The position numbers and the translations under genes are program-made. A stretch of 64,000 nt of DNA from Streptomyces rhizoryzae (GTDB taxonomy: Bacteria; Actinomycetota; Actinomycetes; Streptomycetales; Streptomycetaceae): positions 55,757 to 119,756 of the forward strand of contig NZ_JALMUV010000021.1 in assembly GCF_023155275.1 (NCBI RefSeq). The letters run 5' to 3'. The notes below the pieces were generated by a model. It was not told the DNA's origin and did not search any database. It saw only the letters and a list, made by a program, of their open reading frames with translations. Below are positions 8,303 through 16,561 of the stretch, in pieces; position 1 is the stretch's first letter, and the number at the start of each line of letters is the position of its first letter.

Positions 8303-9537
8303 CGGCACACCAGCCCCTCCAGTACGTCGGCGAGTGCGGTGACCCCGGCGGCGCAGTCGTCCTCGGTGGCGGCCTCGGCGGGCGAGTGCGAGACGCCGGT
8401 GGGGTTGCGGACGAACAGCATCGCGGTGGGGACGGTCGCGGACAAAATACCCGCGTCGTGTCCGGCGCCGGTGCCCAGGACCGGCACCGGGCGTTCACGG
8501 CCCTTGCCGAGGATCGCGCTCAGCTCGTCGCGCAGCGCGTGCCCGAATTCCACGACGGGGGTGAAGGACTCCCGGACGACGTCGAGGGCGACGCCGTCGC
8601 GGGCGGCCCGCTCGGCGGCGGCCCGCTCGATCCCGTCGACCACGGTGTCCAGGGTGTCCTGGCCGGCGGCGCGGGCGTCGAGCCAGCCGCGGACGAGGGA
8701 GGGGATGGCGTTGACGCCGTTCGGCTCGACGCTGACCTTCCCGAAGGTGGCCAGGGCGCCGGCCAGCCGGGCCTGCTCGCGGGCGGCGAGCACGGTCGCG
8801 GCGTAGGAGAGCATCGGGTCGCGGCGGTCCTCCAGACGGGTGGTGCCGGCGTGGTTGGCCTCGCCGCGGAAGTCGAACCGCCAGCGGCCGTGCGGCCAGA
8901 TGGCGGAGGCGATGCCGACCGGGTCCCCGGACAGGTCCAGCGCGCGGCCCTGCTCGACGTGGAGTTCGACGAACGCGCCGATGGCGGCGAGCCGTTCGGG
9001 GTCCGGGCCGATCGCGTCCGGGTCGTGGCCGGCGCGCTCCATGGCCTGCGGGAGGGTGACGCCGTCGCCGTCGCGCAGCCGGTGCGCGGCCTGCGCGGTC
9101 AGCGCCCCGGCGGACAGCCGGGAGCCGACGCAGGCGAGCCCGAAGCGGGCGCCCTCCTCGTCGCCGAAGTTGACCAGGGCCAGCGGCTTGCCGAACTCCA
9201 CCCCGCGCCGCCGCAGTTCGTCCAGCGCGGCGAAGGAGGAGACCACGCCCAGCGGGCCGTCGAAGGCGCCGCCGTCCGGGACGGAGTCCAGGTGGGAGCC
9301 GGTGACGACGGCGTCGCCGGGGGCCACGTCCCGGTAGGTGGTGGCGCCGAGCCAGGCCCACTGGTTGCCGTTGCGGTCCAGTTCGTAGGCGAGTCCGCGG
9401 GCCTCGGCCTGGGCGCGGAACCACGCGCGGCAGTCGGCGTCCGCGCCGGTCCAGGCGAAGCGGCGGTAGCCGCCGGAGGAGGAGTCGCGGCCGAGCGGCC
9501 GCAACTCCTGCCACATCTCGTGGAACGAGGAGGTCAC
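8299..9537 (-). CDS. M20-family amidohydrolase (allantoate/N-carbamoyl type) of hut operon
   Basis: 412 residues, GTG 9537 overlapping the hutU stop (GTGA). M20 peptidase-like dizinc amidase: zinc ligands in VVTGSHLDSVPDGGAFDG and NFGDEEGARFG, substrate-binding LHVEQG, the lid-domain motif GEANHAGTTRLEDRRD, and a final zinc His in GAGHDAG. By family it would be called allantoate amidohydrolase or N-carbamoyl-amino-acid hydrolase. Lodged and translationally coupled between hutU and hutF, it more likely removes the formyl group of N-formylglutamate, taking the place of HutG. That substrate is inferred from context only. Confidence 0.88.
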   Translation of the reverse strand: MTSSFHEMWQELRPLGRDSSSGGYRRFAWTGADADCRAWFRAQAEARGLAYELDRNGNQWAWLGATTYRDVAPGDAVVTGSHLDSVPDGGAFDGPLGVVSSFAALDELRRRGVEFGKPLALVNFGDEEGARFGLACVGSRLSAGALTAQAAHRLRDGDGVTLPQAMERAGHDPDAIGPDPERLAAIGAFVELHVEQGRALDLSGDPVGIASAIWPHGRWRFDFRGEANHAGTTRLEDRRDPMLSYAATVLAAREQARLAGALATFGKVSVEPNGVNAIPSLVRGWLDARAAGQDTLDTVVDGIERAAAERAARDGVALDVVRESFTPVVEFGHALRDELSAILGKGRERPVPVLGTGAGHDAGILSATVPTAMLFVRNPTGVSHSPAEAATEDDCAAGVTALADVLEGLVCR

Positions 9538-11201
9538 GCGCCGCCCTCGCCCTCGCGCATCGGGATCCGGACGCCGCGTTCGGCGGCGACCTCGTCGGCG
9601 CGCTCGTAGCCGGCGTCGACGTGCCGGATGACGCCCATGCCGGGGTCGTTGGTGAGCACCCGGCGGATCTTCTCGCCGGCCAGCGGGGTGCCGTCGGCGA
9701 CGGTGACCTGCCCGGCGTGGATCGAGCGGCCCATGCCGACACCGCCGCCGTGGTGCAGGGAGACCCAGGAGGCACCGGAGGCGACGTTGACCATGGCGTT
9801 GAGCAGCGGCCAGTCGGCGATCGCGTCGGAGCCGTCCTTCATGGCCTCGGTCTCGCGGTACGGGGAGGCGACCGAGCCGCAGTCGAGGTGGTCGCGGCCG
9901 ATGGCCAGCGGCGCCCGGAGGGTGCCGTCGGCGACCATCTCGTTGAACCGCTCGCCGGCCTTGTCGCGCTCGCCGTAGCCGAGCCAGCAGATCCGGGCGG
10001 GCAGGCCCTGGAAGTGGACGCGCTCCCCGGCCATCTTGATCCAGCGGGCCAGCGACGCGTTCTCGGGGAAGAGGTCCAGGATCGCCTTGTCGGTGGCCGC
10101 GATGTCCTTCGGGTCGCCGGAGAGCGCGGCCCAGCGGAACGGGCCCTTGCCCTCGGCGAAGAGCGGCCGGATGTAGGCGGGGACGAAGCCGGGGAAGGCG
10201 AACGCCCGCCCGTAGCCGGCGAGCTGGGCCTCGCCGCGGATCGAGTTGCCGTAGTCGAAGACCTCCGCGCCGGCGTCCTGGAAGCCGACCATGGCCTCGA
10301 CGTGCCGGGCCATCGATTCCCGGGCGCGGGCGGTGAAGCCGGCCGGGTCCTTGGCCGCGTACTCCTTCATGTCGGCGAAGTCGACGCCGGTGGGCAGGTA
10401 GGACAGCGGGTCGTGGGCGCTGGTCTGGTCGGTGACGATGTCGATCGGGGCGCCGTCGGCGAGCATCTGCGGGAGGAGGTCAGCGGCGTTGCCGAGGAGG
10501 CCGATGGAGAGCGGCTTGCGCTGGTCGCGGGCCTCGACGGCCAGCTGGAGGGCGTGCTGGAGGCTGTCGGCCCGGACGTCCAGGTAGCGGTGCTCGATGC
10601 GGCGCTCGATGGCGCGCGGGTCGCAGTCGATGCAGATCGCGACGCCGTCGTTCATGGTGACGGCGAGCGGCTGGGCGCCGCCCATGCCGCCCAGGCCCGC
10701 GGTGAGGGTGATGGTGCCGGCCAGCGAGCCGCCGAACTTCTTGGCGGCGACCGCGGCGAACGTCTCGTAGGTGCCCTGGAGGATGCCCTGGGTGCCGATG
10801 TAGATCCACGAACCGGCCGTCATCTGGCCGTACATGGTCAGGCCGAGCGCCTCCAGGCGGCGGAACTCCTCCCAGTTCGCCCAGTCGCCGACGAGGTTGG
10901 AGTTGGCGATCAGGACGCGCGGGGCCCACTCGTGGGTCTGCATCACGCCGACCGGCCGGCCGGACTGGACGAGCATCGTCTCGTCCTGCTTCAGCGTGGT
11001 CAGGGTGCGCACCATCGCGTCGAAGGAGCGCCAGTCGCGCGCCGCCTTGCCGGTGCCGCCGTAGACGACGAGCTCGTCCGGGTGCTCGGCGACCTCGGGG
11101 TCGAGGTTGTTCTGGAGCATGCGGAGTGCGGCTTCCTGCTGCCATCCGCGCGCGCTCAGCTCCGTACCGCGCGGTGCCCGCACGGGTCGCGGTCCCGACA
11201 T
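9534..11201 (-). CDS. hutU: Urocanate hydratase
   Basis: 555 residues, first gene of the operon. It converts urocanate to imidazolonepropionate using tightly bound NAD+. Family landmarks: LVVYGGTGKAARDW, MQTHEWAPRVLIANSN, the Gly-rich NAD site GGMGGAQPLAVTMN, GLLGNAADLLPQML, and the active-site Cys block RDHLDCGSVASPYRETEAM. The C-terminal block HHGGGVGMGRSIHAG is intact. Length (about 555) is standard. The promoter must lie in the 11202-11280 gap, where two short palindromes are seen. Histidase (hutH) is not in the window. Confidence 0.97.
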   Translation of the reverse strand: MSGPRPVRAPRGTELSARGWQQEAALRMLQNNLDPEVAEHPDELVVYGGTGKAARDWRSFDAMVRTLTTLKQDETMLVQSGRPVGVMQTHEWAPRVLIANSNLVGDWANWEEFRRLEALGLTMYGQMTAGSWIYIGTQGILQGTYETFAAVAAKKFGGSLAGTITLTAGLGGMGGAQPLAVTMNDGVAICIDCDPRAIERRIEHRYLDVRADSLQHALQLAVEARDQRKPLSIGLLGNAADLLPQMLADGAPIDIVTDQTSAHDPLSYLPTGVDFADMKEYAAKDPAGFTARARESMARHVEAMVGFQDAGAEVFDYGNSIRGEAQLAGYGRAFAFPGFVPAYIRPLFAEGKGPFRWAALSGDPKDIAATDKAILDLFPENASLARWIKMAGERVHFQGLPARICWLGYGERDKAGERFNEMVADGTLRAPLAIGRDHLDCGSVASPYRETEAMKDGSDAIADWPLLNAMVNVASGASWVSLHHGGGVGMGRSIHAGQVTVADGTPLAGEKIRRVLTNDPGMGVIRHVDAGYERADEVAAERGVRIPMREGEGGA

Positions 11202-11233
11202 GGGCCTGCCTCCCTGACCTTGTATGGATTGAC

Positions 11234-11270
11234 CTATTCATAGTCTTGCGTGCCTGAATATGACTAGTCA
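11234..11270 (-). promoter_or_regulatory. Candidate hut operator/promoter palindromes
   Basis: Two palindromes precede hutU: CTAT-TC-ATAG at 11234-11243 and the perfect TGACTAGTCA at 11261-11270, centred 27 bp apart. On the minus strand TTGACT inside the second could act as a -35 box. The region is AT-rich compared with its surroundings. Regulator unknown. Confidence 0.4.
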
Positions 11271-11329
11271 ACAGGATGGCCGGGCGCGGTGGCGGGTTTT
11301 CGCCGGTCGCAGATTTCGACTTGCCCGCC

Positions 11330-11365
11330 GGGAAAGTCGGTGTTAACTTTCCCAGTAGGAAAGTT
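11330..11365 (+). promoter_or_regulatory. Triple half-site operator before regulator/ABC operon
   Basis: Three alternating copies of one 8-bp element: GGGAAAGT (11330-11337), AACTTTCCC (11345-11353) and GGAAAGTT (11358-11365). The second and third form an 8-bp-arm inverted repeat with a 5-nt spacer; the first and second form one with an 8-nt spacer. It lies 96 bp ahead of the operon that encodes a winged-helix regulator, so autoregulation is likely. Confidence 0.6.
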
Positions 11366-11460
11366 GGAGCGGGGGCGCCGCCGGCGGCCGCCGCCCGTCC
11401 GGATCGCGCACCGTCCGCGCCCTCCGGACCGTCCGGAACGTCTACGGGGAGGCGAAGGAC

Positions 11461-11982
11461 ATGACCACACCGGTGGATGCCGAGCGGGCCTGGCAGGATC
11501 TCCAGCGGATCCGCGTCCCGCAGGAGCGGGTCTACGACGAGGTCGAGCGGTGCGCCCGGGGCGACCAGCGGGCGACGTACATCACCGGCGCCCTCATGTG
11601 GCTCTTCCTCGCCTCCGACGGGCTGCACCTCCCCCGCTGGGGCTCGTTCCTGCTCCTCGCCGCCTACCTCGGCGGCCTGACCGCCCTGGCGGTGGTCTAC
11701 AGCCGCCGGAGCCGGGTGCGGCTGCACCGCTCGCGGTACACCTGGCGCACCTCCGCCAGCCTCCTGGCGGGCGCGGCCTTCGGCGGCGGCACGATCATCC
11801 TCACCCGCTACCTGACCGAGTGGCTGGCCCTGCCCTACGGCAGCCTGATCCAGGCCACCGTCTCGACCGCCGCCTTCCTGCTCTTCGTCGGCCCCGCCAA
11901 CCGCTGGGCGGTCAGCCCGCTCCGCAGCCGCGCCCTGGGCGACCCGCCGCTGAGAACCGTCCCCGAGGAGGCCGGCCGATGA
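11461..11982 (+). CDS. Four-TM membrane protein of regulator/ABC operon
   Basis: 173 residues from ATG 11461 (GGAGGCG site ahead). A 40-residue soluble lead is followed by about four hydrophobic helices (ALMWLFLASDGLHLP, SFLLLAAYLGGLTALAVVY, SLLAGAAFGGGTIIL, ATVSTAAFLLFVGPA). No enzymatic motif was recognised. The stop overlaps the next start (ATGA), so it is translated together with a DNA-binding regulator. A sensory or accessory role for the exporter downstream is inferred. Confidence 0.75.
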   Translation: MTTPVDAERAWQDLQRIRVPQERVYDEVERCARGDQRATYITGALMWLFLASDGLHLPRWGSFLLLAAYLGGLTALAVVYSRRSRVRLHRSRYTWRTSASLLAGAAFGGGTIILTRYLTEWLALPYGSLIQATVSTAAFLLFVGPANRWAVSPLRSRALGDPPLRTVPEEAGR

Positions 11983-12323
11983 GCACCCCATCAGGCTTCG
12001 ACGAACTGATCCACCCCGCCACCCGGCTGTCCGTCGTGGCCATGCTCGCCGCCACGGAATGGGCCGACTTCGCCTTCATCCGCGACGGGCTCTCGCTCAG
12101 CGACTCCGCGCTCTCCAAGCAGCTGCACACGCTGGAGGAGGCCGGATACCTGGAGATCCGCAAGGAGGGCGGCGGGCGGAAGCGGCGCACCAAGGTGCGG
12201 CTGACGGCCCGCGGCCGCACCGCCTTCGACGGCCATGTCGCCGCGCTCCGCGCCATCGTCGAGGGCGCGGGCCCGGCGGCGGCCCAGGCGGCACCGCAGC
12301 AGCCGGCCGAAGCCGGCCGATGA
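11979..12323 (+). CDS. Winged-helix transcriptional regulator (HTH_34/MarR-like)
   Basis: 114 residues, ATG 11979 overlapping the previous stop. The whole protein is one winged helix: HPATRLSVVAMLAATEWADF, recognition helix LSDSALSKQLHTLEEAGYLE, wing KEGGGRKRRTKVRLTARGR. This small family commonly precedes ABC-2 exporters in actinobacteria. It lies 32 bp before the ATPase gene. It is the natural ligand for the repeated GGAAAGTT element ahead of the operon. No ligand-binding domain is visible; signal input may come through the overlapping membrane protein. Confidence 0.88.
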   Translation: MSTPSGFDELIHPATRLSVVAMLAATEWADFAFIRDGLSLSDSALSKQLHTLEEAGYLEIRKEGGGRKRRTKVRLTARGRTAFDGHVAALRAIVEGAGPAAAQAAPQQPAEAGR

Positions 12324-12354
12324 CCACCACCGCACACCTCGGGGGACCGCAACG

Positions 12355-13386
12355 ATGACCAGCACACCCAGCAGTCCGGCCGGCGCCGAGCCGGTCGTGG
12401 AGACCCGCGGCCTGCGCATGGCGTACGGCGGCACCGACGTCCTGCACGGCGTCGACCTCGACATCCGACGCGGCGAGATCTTCGCCCTGCTCGGGCCGAA
12501 CGGCGCCGGCAAGACCACCACCGTCGAGATCCTGGAGGGCTTCCGGCAGCGCTCCGCCGGCGAGGTCCGGGTCCTCGGGGCGGATCCGGCTCGGGCCGGC
12601 GACGCCTGGCGGGCCCGCGTCGGGCTGGTCCTCCAGTCCTGGCGCGACCACCGCCGGTGGCAGGTCGCCGAGCTGCTGACGCACTTCGCCGCGTACTACC
12701 CCGACCCGCGGGACCCGGACGAGCTGCTGGCGGTGGTCGGCCTGACCGGCCAGGCGCGGCAGCGCGTCGACCGGCTCTCCGGCGGCCAGCGCCGGCGCCT
12801 CGACGTCGCACTCGGCATCGTCGGCCGCCCCGAACTGCTCTTCCTGGACGAGCCCACCACCGGCTTCGACCCCGAGGCCCGCCGCGACTTCCACGACATG
12901 GTGGAGCACCTGGCCGCCGAGGAGGGCGTCACGATCCTGCTGACGACCCACGACCTGGCCGAGGCCGAGCGGCTCGCCGACCGGATAGCGATGCTGGTCG
13001 ACGGCCGGATACGGGCCTGCGGCACCCCGGCCGAACTCGCCCGGCGGGCCGCCGCGCAGGCCGAGGTCCGCTGGACCGCACCCGGCGGCGAGCGGCACCG
13101 CGAGCGCACCGGGGACCCCTCCCGCCTGGTCTGGGAGCTCCACCAGGCCACCGGCGGCCCGATCGCCGACCTGGAGGTGCGCCGCCCGACGCTGGAGGAC
13201 ACCTACCTCCACATGCTCCACGGGCGACCCGCCACCGACGGGGCGGACGGCTCCGGCCGCCCGCTCGGCACCGACGCCGCCGACGAGGCCGGGGCCGCGG
13301 CCGGGGCTGACGCCGGGACCGGCCCTGACACCGGCTCCGGCTCCGGCGCGGAGCGGGCCCGGGCGGAACGGGCCCCCGCGGCATGA
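12355..13386 (+). CDS. ABC-2 exporter ATP-binding protein
   Basis: 343 residues from ATG 12355. Walker A LLGPNGAGKTTTVEILEGF, Q-loop LVLQSWRDH, signature VDRLSGGQRRRLDVA, Walker B LLFLDEPTTGFDPEA, switch His in LLTTHDLAEAERLAD. A C-terminal DrrA-like extension follows, ending in an Ala/Gly/Asp-rich low-complexity tail of about 40 residues. It powers the permease encoded 70 bp downstream. Drug, lipid or peptide export is typical of the family; the substrate cannot be told. Confidence 0.92.
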   Translation: MTSTPSSPAGAEPVVETRGLRMAYGGTDVLHGVDLDIRRGEIFALLGPNGAGKTTTVEILEGFRQRSAGEVRVLGADPARAGDAWRARVGLVLQSWRDHRRWQVAELLTHFAAYYPDPRDPDELLAVVGLTGQARQRVDRLSGGQRRRLDVALGIVGRPELLFLDEPTTGFDPEARRDFHDMVEHLAAEEGVTILLTTHDLAEAERLADRIAMLVDGRIRACGTPAELARRAAAQAEVRWTAPGGERHRERTGDPSRLVWELHQATGGPIADLEVRRPTLEDTYLHMLHGRPATDGADGSGRPLGTDAADEAGAAAGADAGTGPDTGSGSGAERARAERAPAA

Positions 13387-13456
13387 GCCGGGGCGGCTCC
13401 CGCGCGGGCGGGACGGGGACGACAAGCAGCAGCACCGACACCACGGGGGAACGGAC

Positions 13457-14437
13457 ATGACGACAACAGGCACGGCGGCAGCAACCGCCGGAGCGACAGC
13501 GGAAGCAGCCGGTGAGCCGGGCGGCACGGCCCCGGACCGCACGCCCCCGGACCGCACCGCCCCCGGCCGCCGCGGCGGGCCCGGCGGGCTGCGCCCCTGG
13601 CGGGCCGGACTCCGCCGCGGCGTGATCGAACTCCGCCATCTGGTGCAGAACCGCAAGGAGTTGACCGGTCACCTCAGCAACATCGTCGTCGGTCTGCTGG
13701 TCACCTCCTTCATCCACGACGACGTGCCGGGCACGCACATCCCGATGGCCCATCTGACGCTCGCCGGGTTCGCCGGGTACCTCCTCTTCCAGATCGGGCT
13801 GCTGAACCTCCCGCAGATCCTGGTCACCGAGCGGGAGGAGGGCACCCTGCTGCGGCTGCGCGCCACCCCCGGCGGCATACCGGCGTACCTCATCGCCAAG
13901 TCGCTGCTGATCGTGGTCATGGCGCTGGGCACCCTCGCGCTCCTGCTGGGCGCCGGCGCCGTCCTGGTGGACGGACCGCTGCCGCACAGCGCCGGCGGCT
14001 GGCTGACCCTGCTGTGGGTCGCCGCCCTCGGCCTGCTGGCGGTCGTCCCGCTGGGCGCGGCGCTCGGGGCGGTCCTGCCCAACCCCCGGGAGGCCCTGGC
14101 GCTGATCATGCTGCCGTCGATGGCCCTGCTGATCACCTCCGGCGCGATGTTCCCGCTGTCCCGGATGCCGGTGCTGGTCCAGGACATCGCCTCGGTCTTC
14201 CCGCTGCGCTGGATAGCCCAGGGGCTGCGCTCGGCCCTGCTGCCGGACGCCGCCCGGGCCGCCGAAACGGCCGGCTCCTGGCAGCTCCCCACCGTCGCCC
14301 TGGTCCTGGCCGCCTGGGCCGTCCTCGGCTTCCTCCTGGCCATCCCCCTCCTCCGCCGCGCCACCCGCCGGGAATCCGGCTCCCGCCTGTCCGCCCGCCA
14401 GACCCGGGCCCGGGCGAACGGGGCTCCGGCGCTGTAG
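13457..14437 (+). CDS. ABC-2 type transporter permease
   Basis: 326 residues from ATG 13457. A 45-residue Ala/Pro-rich cytoplasmic lead precedes the ABC2 membrane domain with about six helices, for example LSNIVVGLLVTSFIH, LTLAGFAGYLLFQIGLL, LIVVMALGTLALLLGAGAV, WVAALGLLAVVPLGAALGAV, MLPSMALLITSGAMFPLS and VALVLAAWAVLGFLLAIPLL. The conserved cytoplasmic loop LVTEREEGTLLRLRATPG is present. It pairs with the ATPase just upstream. It is the last gene of the operon. Confidence 0.9.
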   Translation: MTTTGTAAATAGATAEAAGEPGGTAPDRTPPDRTAPGRRGGPGGLRPWRAGLRRGVIELRHLVQNRKELTGHLSNIVVGLLVTSFIHDDVPGTHIPMAHLTLAGFAGYLLFQIGLLNLPQILVTEREEGTLLRLRATPGGIPAYLIAKSLLIVVMALGTLALLLGAGAVLVDGPLPHSAGGWLTLLWVAALGLLAVVPLGAALGAVLPNPREALALIMLPSMALLITSGAMFPLSRMPVLVQDIASVFPLRWIAQGLRSALLPDAARAAETAGSWQLPTVALVLAAWAVLGFLLAIPLLRRATRRESGSRLSARQTRARANGAPAL

Positions 14438-14862
14438 CGGCAGGGGACGGCGGCAAGCAGGCGAGGCCCCCGCCCCGGACCCTGGCGGCACCCTCCGGTC
14501 GTCCACCTGGAGGGCCTGACGGGCGGGGCGGGTGGCGTCCGGTGCGCACTCCGCAGTGCGCACTCCGGGTACGTGCTCCCGGGGCGAGCGAAAGGGGGCG
14601 TGCCCCCGGCCGTGCGCAGCCGGTCCGAGGGTGGGGGCGGGGGCGTGTGCTCCGTCCACCCAGCGACCGCCTCCCCACGGCCACCGCCCCGCCGCCGGCC
14701 CCGGCCCACCGCGCCCCCGGCTCCACAGCCACCTCCCTCCCTTCCCCTCCCCTGCCGGCCGACCCTGGGCAACCCGGCCATCCGGGGGCAGACCCGGATC
14801 GGTGCGGGCCAAGGCCGCGCGGACGTGGCGCGGCGGGGTGGCCGGGTGATGAAGTGGGGGGC
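14438..14862 (+). other. Intergenic gap before lysA-like gene
   Basis: No convincing gene in 425 bp. It holds a direct repeat of GTGCGCACTCCG (14542-14553 and 14556-14567), whose GTGCGCAC halves also form an inverted repeat, and a C-rich stretch. GTGGGGGGC just before 14863 serves as the ribosome-binding site. Confidence 0.5.
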
Positions 14863-16197
14863 ATGACCTTCACGGACCGAGACCGTGCCGTTCAGGCAGC
14901 CATCGCTCAGGGGCTGGTCGGCTCCGGGCAGCCCGTGGCAGGGCTGCTCGACGTCGCCGGTATCCGCCGGTCCGCGGCCGAACTCCGTGCCGCCTTCGCG
15001 GAGTTCACGGCGCCGGGGACGCCCGTACTGCACGCGTTCGCCGTCAAGGCCGCCTCGCTCGTCCCCGTGCTGCGGCTGCTGGCGCAGGAAGGCATCGGCT
15101 GCGAGGTGGCCAGCCCCGGCGAGCTGGCCGTGGCGCGGGCCGCCGGGGTCCCGGCCCGGCACACCGTCCTGGACTCCCCCGCCAAGACCCTCTCCGAACT
15201 CCGCGAGGCGCTCGCCCTCGGCATCGCCGTCAACGTCGACAACCACGAGGAACTCACCCGCATCGACCGGATGATGGCCTCCGCCCCCTCCACCGCCCCC
15301 ATAGGGCTGCGGGTCAATCCGCAGATCGGCGGCGGCAGCATCGGCGCGATGAGCACCGCCACCGACACCTCCAAGTTCGGGATCCCGCTGCGCGACTCCG
15401 GGGCCCGCGACTGGGTCGTCCGGGCCTTCCTCGACCGCCCGTGGCTGACCCGGCTGCACGCCCACGTCGGCTCCCAGGGCATGCCGCTGGAACGGATGGC
15501 CGAGGGCGTCCGGGCGCTCTACGACCTCGCCGAGGAGATCAACGAGCAGGCCGGCGGCCGCCGGATCACCACCCTGGACATCGGCGGCGGCCTGCCGGTC
15601 AACTTCTCCTCCGACACCGTCAGCCCGACGTACCGCGAGTACGCGGCGCTGCTGCACTCGACCGTCCCCGGCCTGTTCTCCGGGCGGTACGGGCTGGTCA
15701 CCGAGTTCGGCCGGTCGCTGCTGGCCAAGCACGGGACGGTGCTGGCCCGCGTCGAGTACGCGAAGTGGGCCGGCGGCCGCCCGATCGCGGTCACCCACGC
15801 CGGTGCCCAGGTCGCCACCCGCACGGTGTTCGCGCCCGCGTCCTGGCCGATCCGGGTGGCGGCGTACGACGCGGACGGCCGCCCGAAGACCGGGGCGCCG
15901 GTCCCGCAGGACATCGCCGGCCCCTGCTGCTTCGCCGGTGACCTGGTCGCCGAGAACCGTCCGCTGCCGCTGCTGGAGGCCGGCGACCACACCGCCCTCC
16001 TGGACACCGGCGCGTACTACTTCTCCACCCACTTCGCCTACAACTCGCTGCCCCGGCCGGGCGTGTACGGCTATGCGGCGGGTCCGGACGGCGGGGTGCG
16101 GTTCGCGACCGTGCGCCCGCCGCAGACCCTGGAGGAGCTCACCGCCGAGAGCGGCGCCGCCCACGCCAACGACCTCCGCAACCTCGCCCTGGCCTGA
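14863..16197 (+). CDS. LysA-like PLP-dependent decarboxylase (fold type III)
   Basis: 444 residues from ATG 14863. Barrel domain with the PLP Lys in LHAFAVKAASLVPVL, then GCEVASPGELAVARAAG, LRVNPQIGGGS, HVGSQGMPLE, the phosphate-binding LDIGGGLPVNF and the EFGRSLLAKHG motif. The C-terminal domain has the active-site Cys region GPCCFAGDLVAENRPLP and DTGAYYFSTHFAYNSL. Fold and residues match diaminopimelate/ornithine-type decarboxylases, but isolation from lysine genes and the divergence of several loops argue against the housekeeping LysA. Substrate unknown; a neighbouring RpiR regulator and NCS1 permease may belong to the same metabolic unit. Confidence 0.85.
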   Translation: MTFTDRDRAVQAAIAQGLVGSGQPVAGLLDVAGIRRSAAELRAAFAEFTAPGTPVLHAFAVKAASLVPVLRLLAQEGIGCEVASPGELAVARAAGVPARHTVLDSPAKTLSELREALALGIAVNVDNHEELTRIDRMMASAPSTAPIGLRVNPQIGGGSIGAMSTATDTSKFGIPLRDSGARDWVVRAFLDRPWLTRLHAHVGSQGMPLERMAEGVRALYDLAEEINEQAGGRRITTLDIGGGLPVNFSSDTVSPTYREYAALLHSTVPGLFSGRYGLVTEFGRSLLAKHGTVLARVEYAKWAGGRPIAVTHAGAQVATRTVFAPASWPIRVAAYDADGRPKTGAPVPQDIAGPCCFAGDLVAENRPLPLLEAGDHTALLDTGAYYFSTHFAYNSLPRPGVYGYAAGPDGGVRFATVRPPQTLEELTAESGAAHANDLRNLALA

Positions 16198-16561
16198 GCG
16201 GCACGGACGACGCGGACGAGCCCGGACGAGCGCAGACGGCCGGGACGGGCACCGACGGCACGGACGGGCACAGATGACCCGGACGGCACGGACGGCGCGA
16301 ACGGTGCGGTCGGTGCACACCGCCCGCACACCGGCCCCCCACCGGCCCACCCCCAAGGGCGGGCCGCGGCCCCTACGCCTCCCCGGGCCGACCGCTCAAC
16401 ACCCCGGGCCCCCAGCGCCCCGCAGGGCCACCTCGTCCGCCCTGGCCGCCCCCGGGCCGGCCGGGTCGGCCGCCCGGCCGCCCGACCACCTCGCCGCCCG
16501 ACCCACGGCCCCGGCGCCCCGGACACCCGCCCCACCCGACCACCCCGTCGCCCCCACCCCC
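16198..16561. other. Intergenic gap between convergent genes, GACGG-rich
   Basis: 364 bp with no credible gene. The first 120 bp are a degenerate repeat of ggacggcac/gacgagc units, then C-rich low-complexity sequence. No clear hairpin terminator was found between the convergent decarboxylase and regulator genes. Confidence 0.45.
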
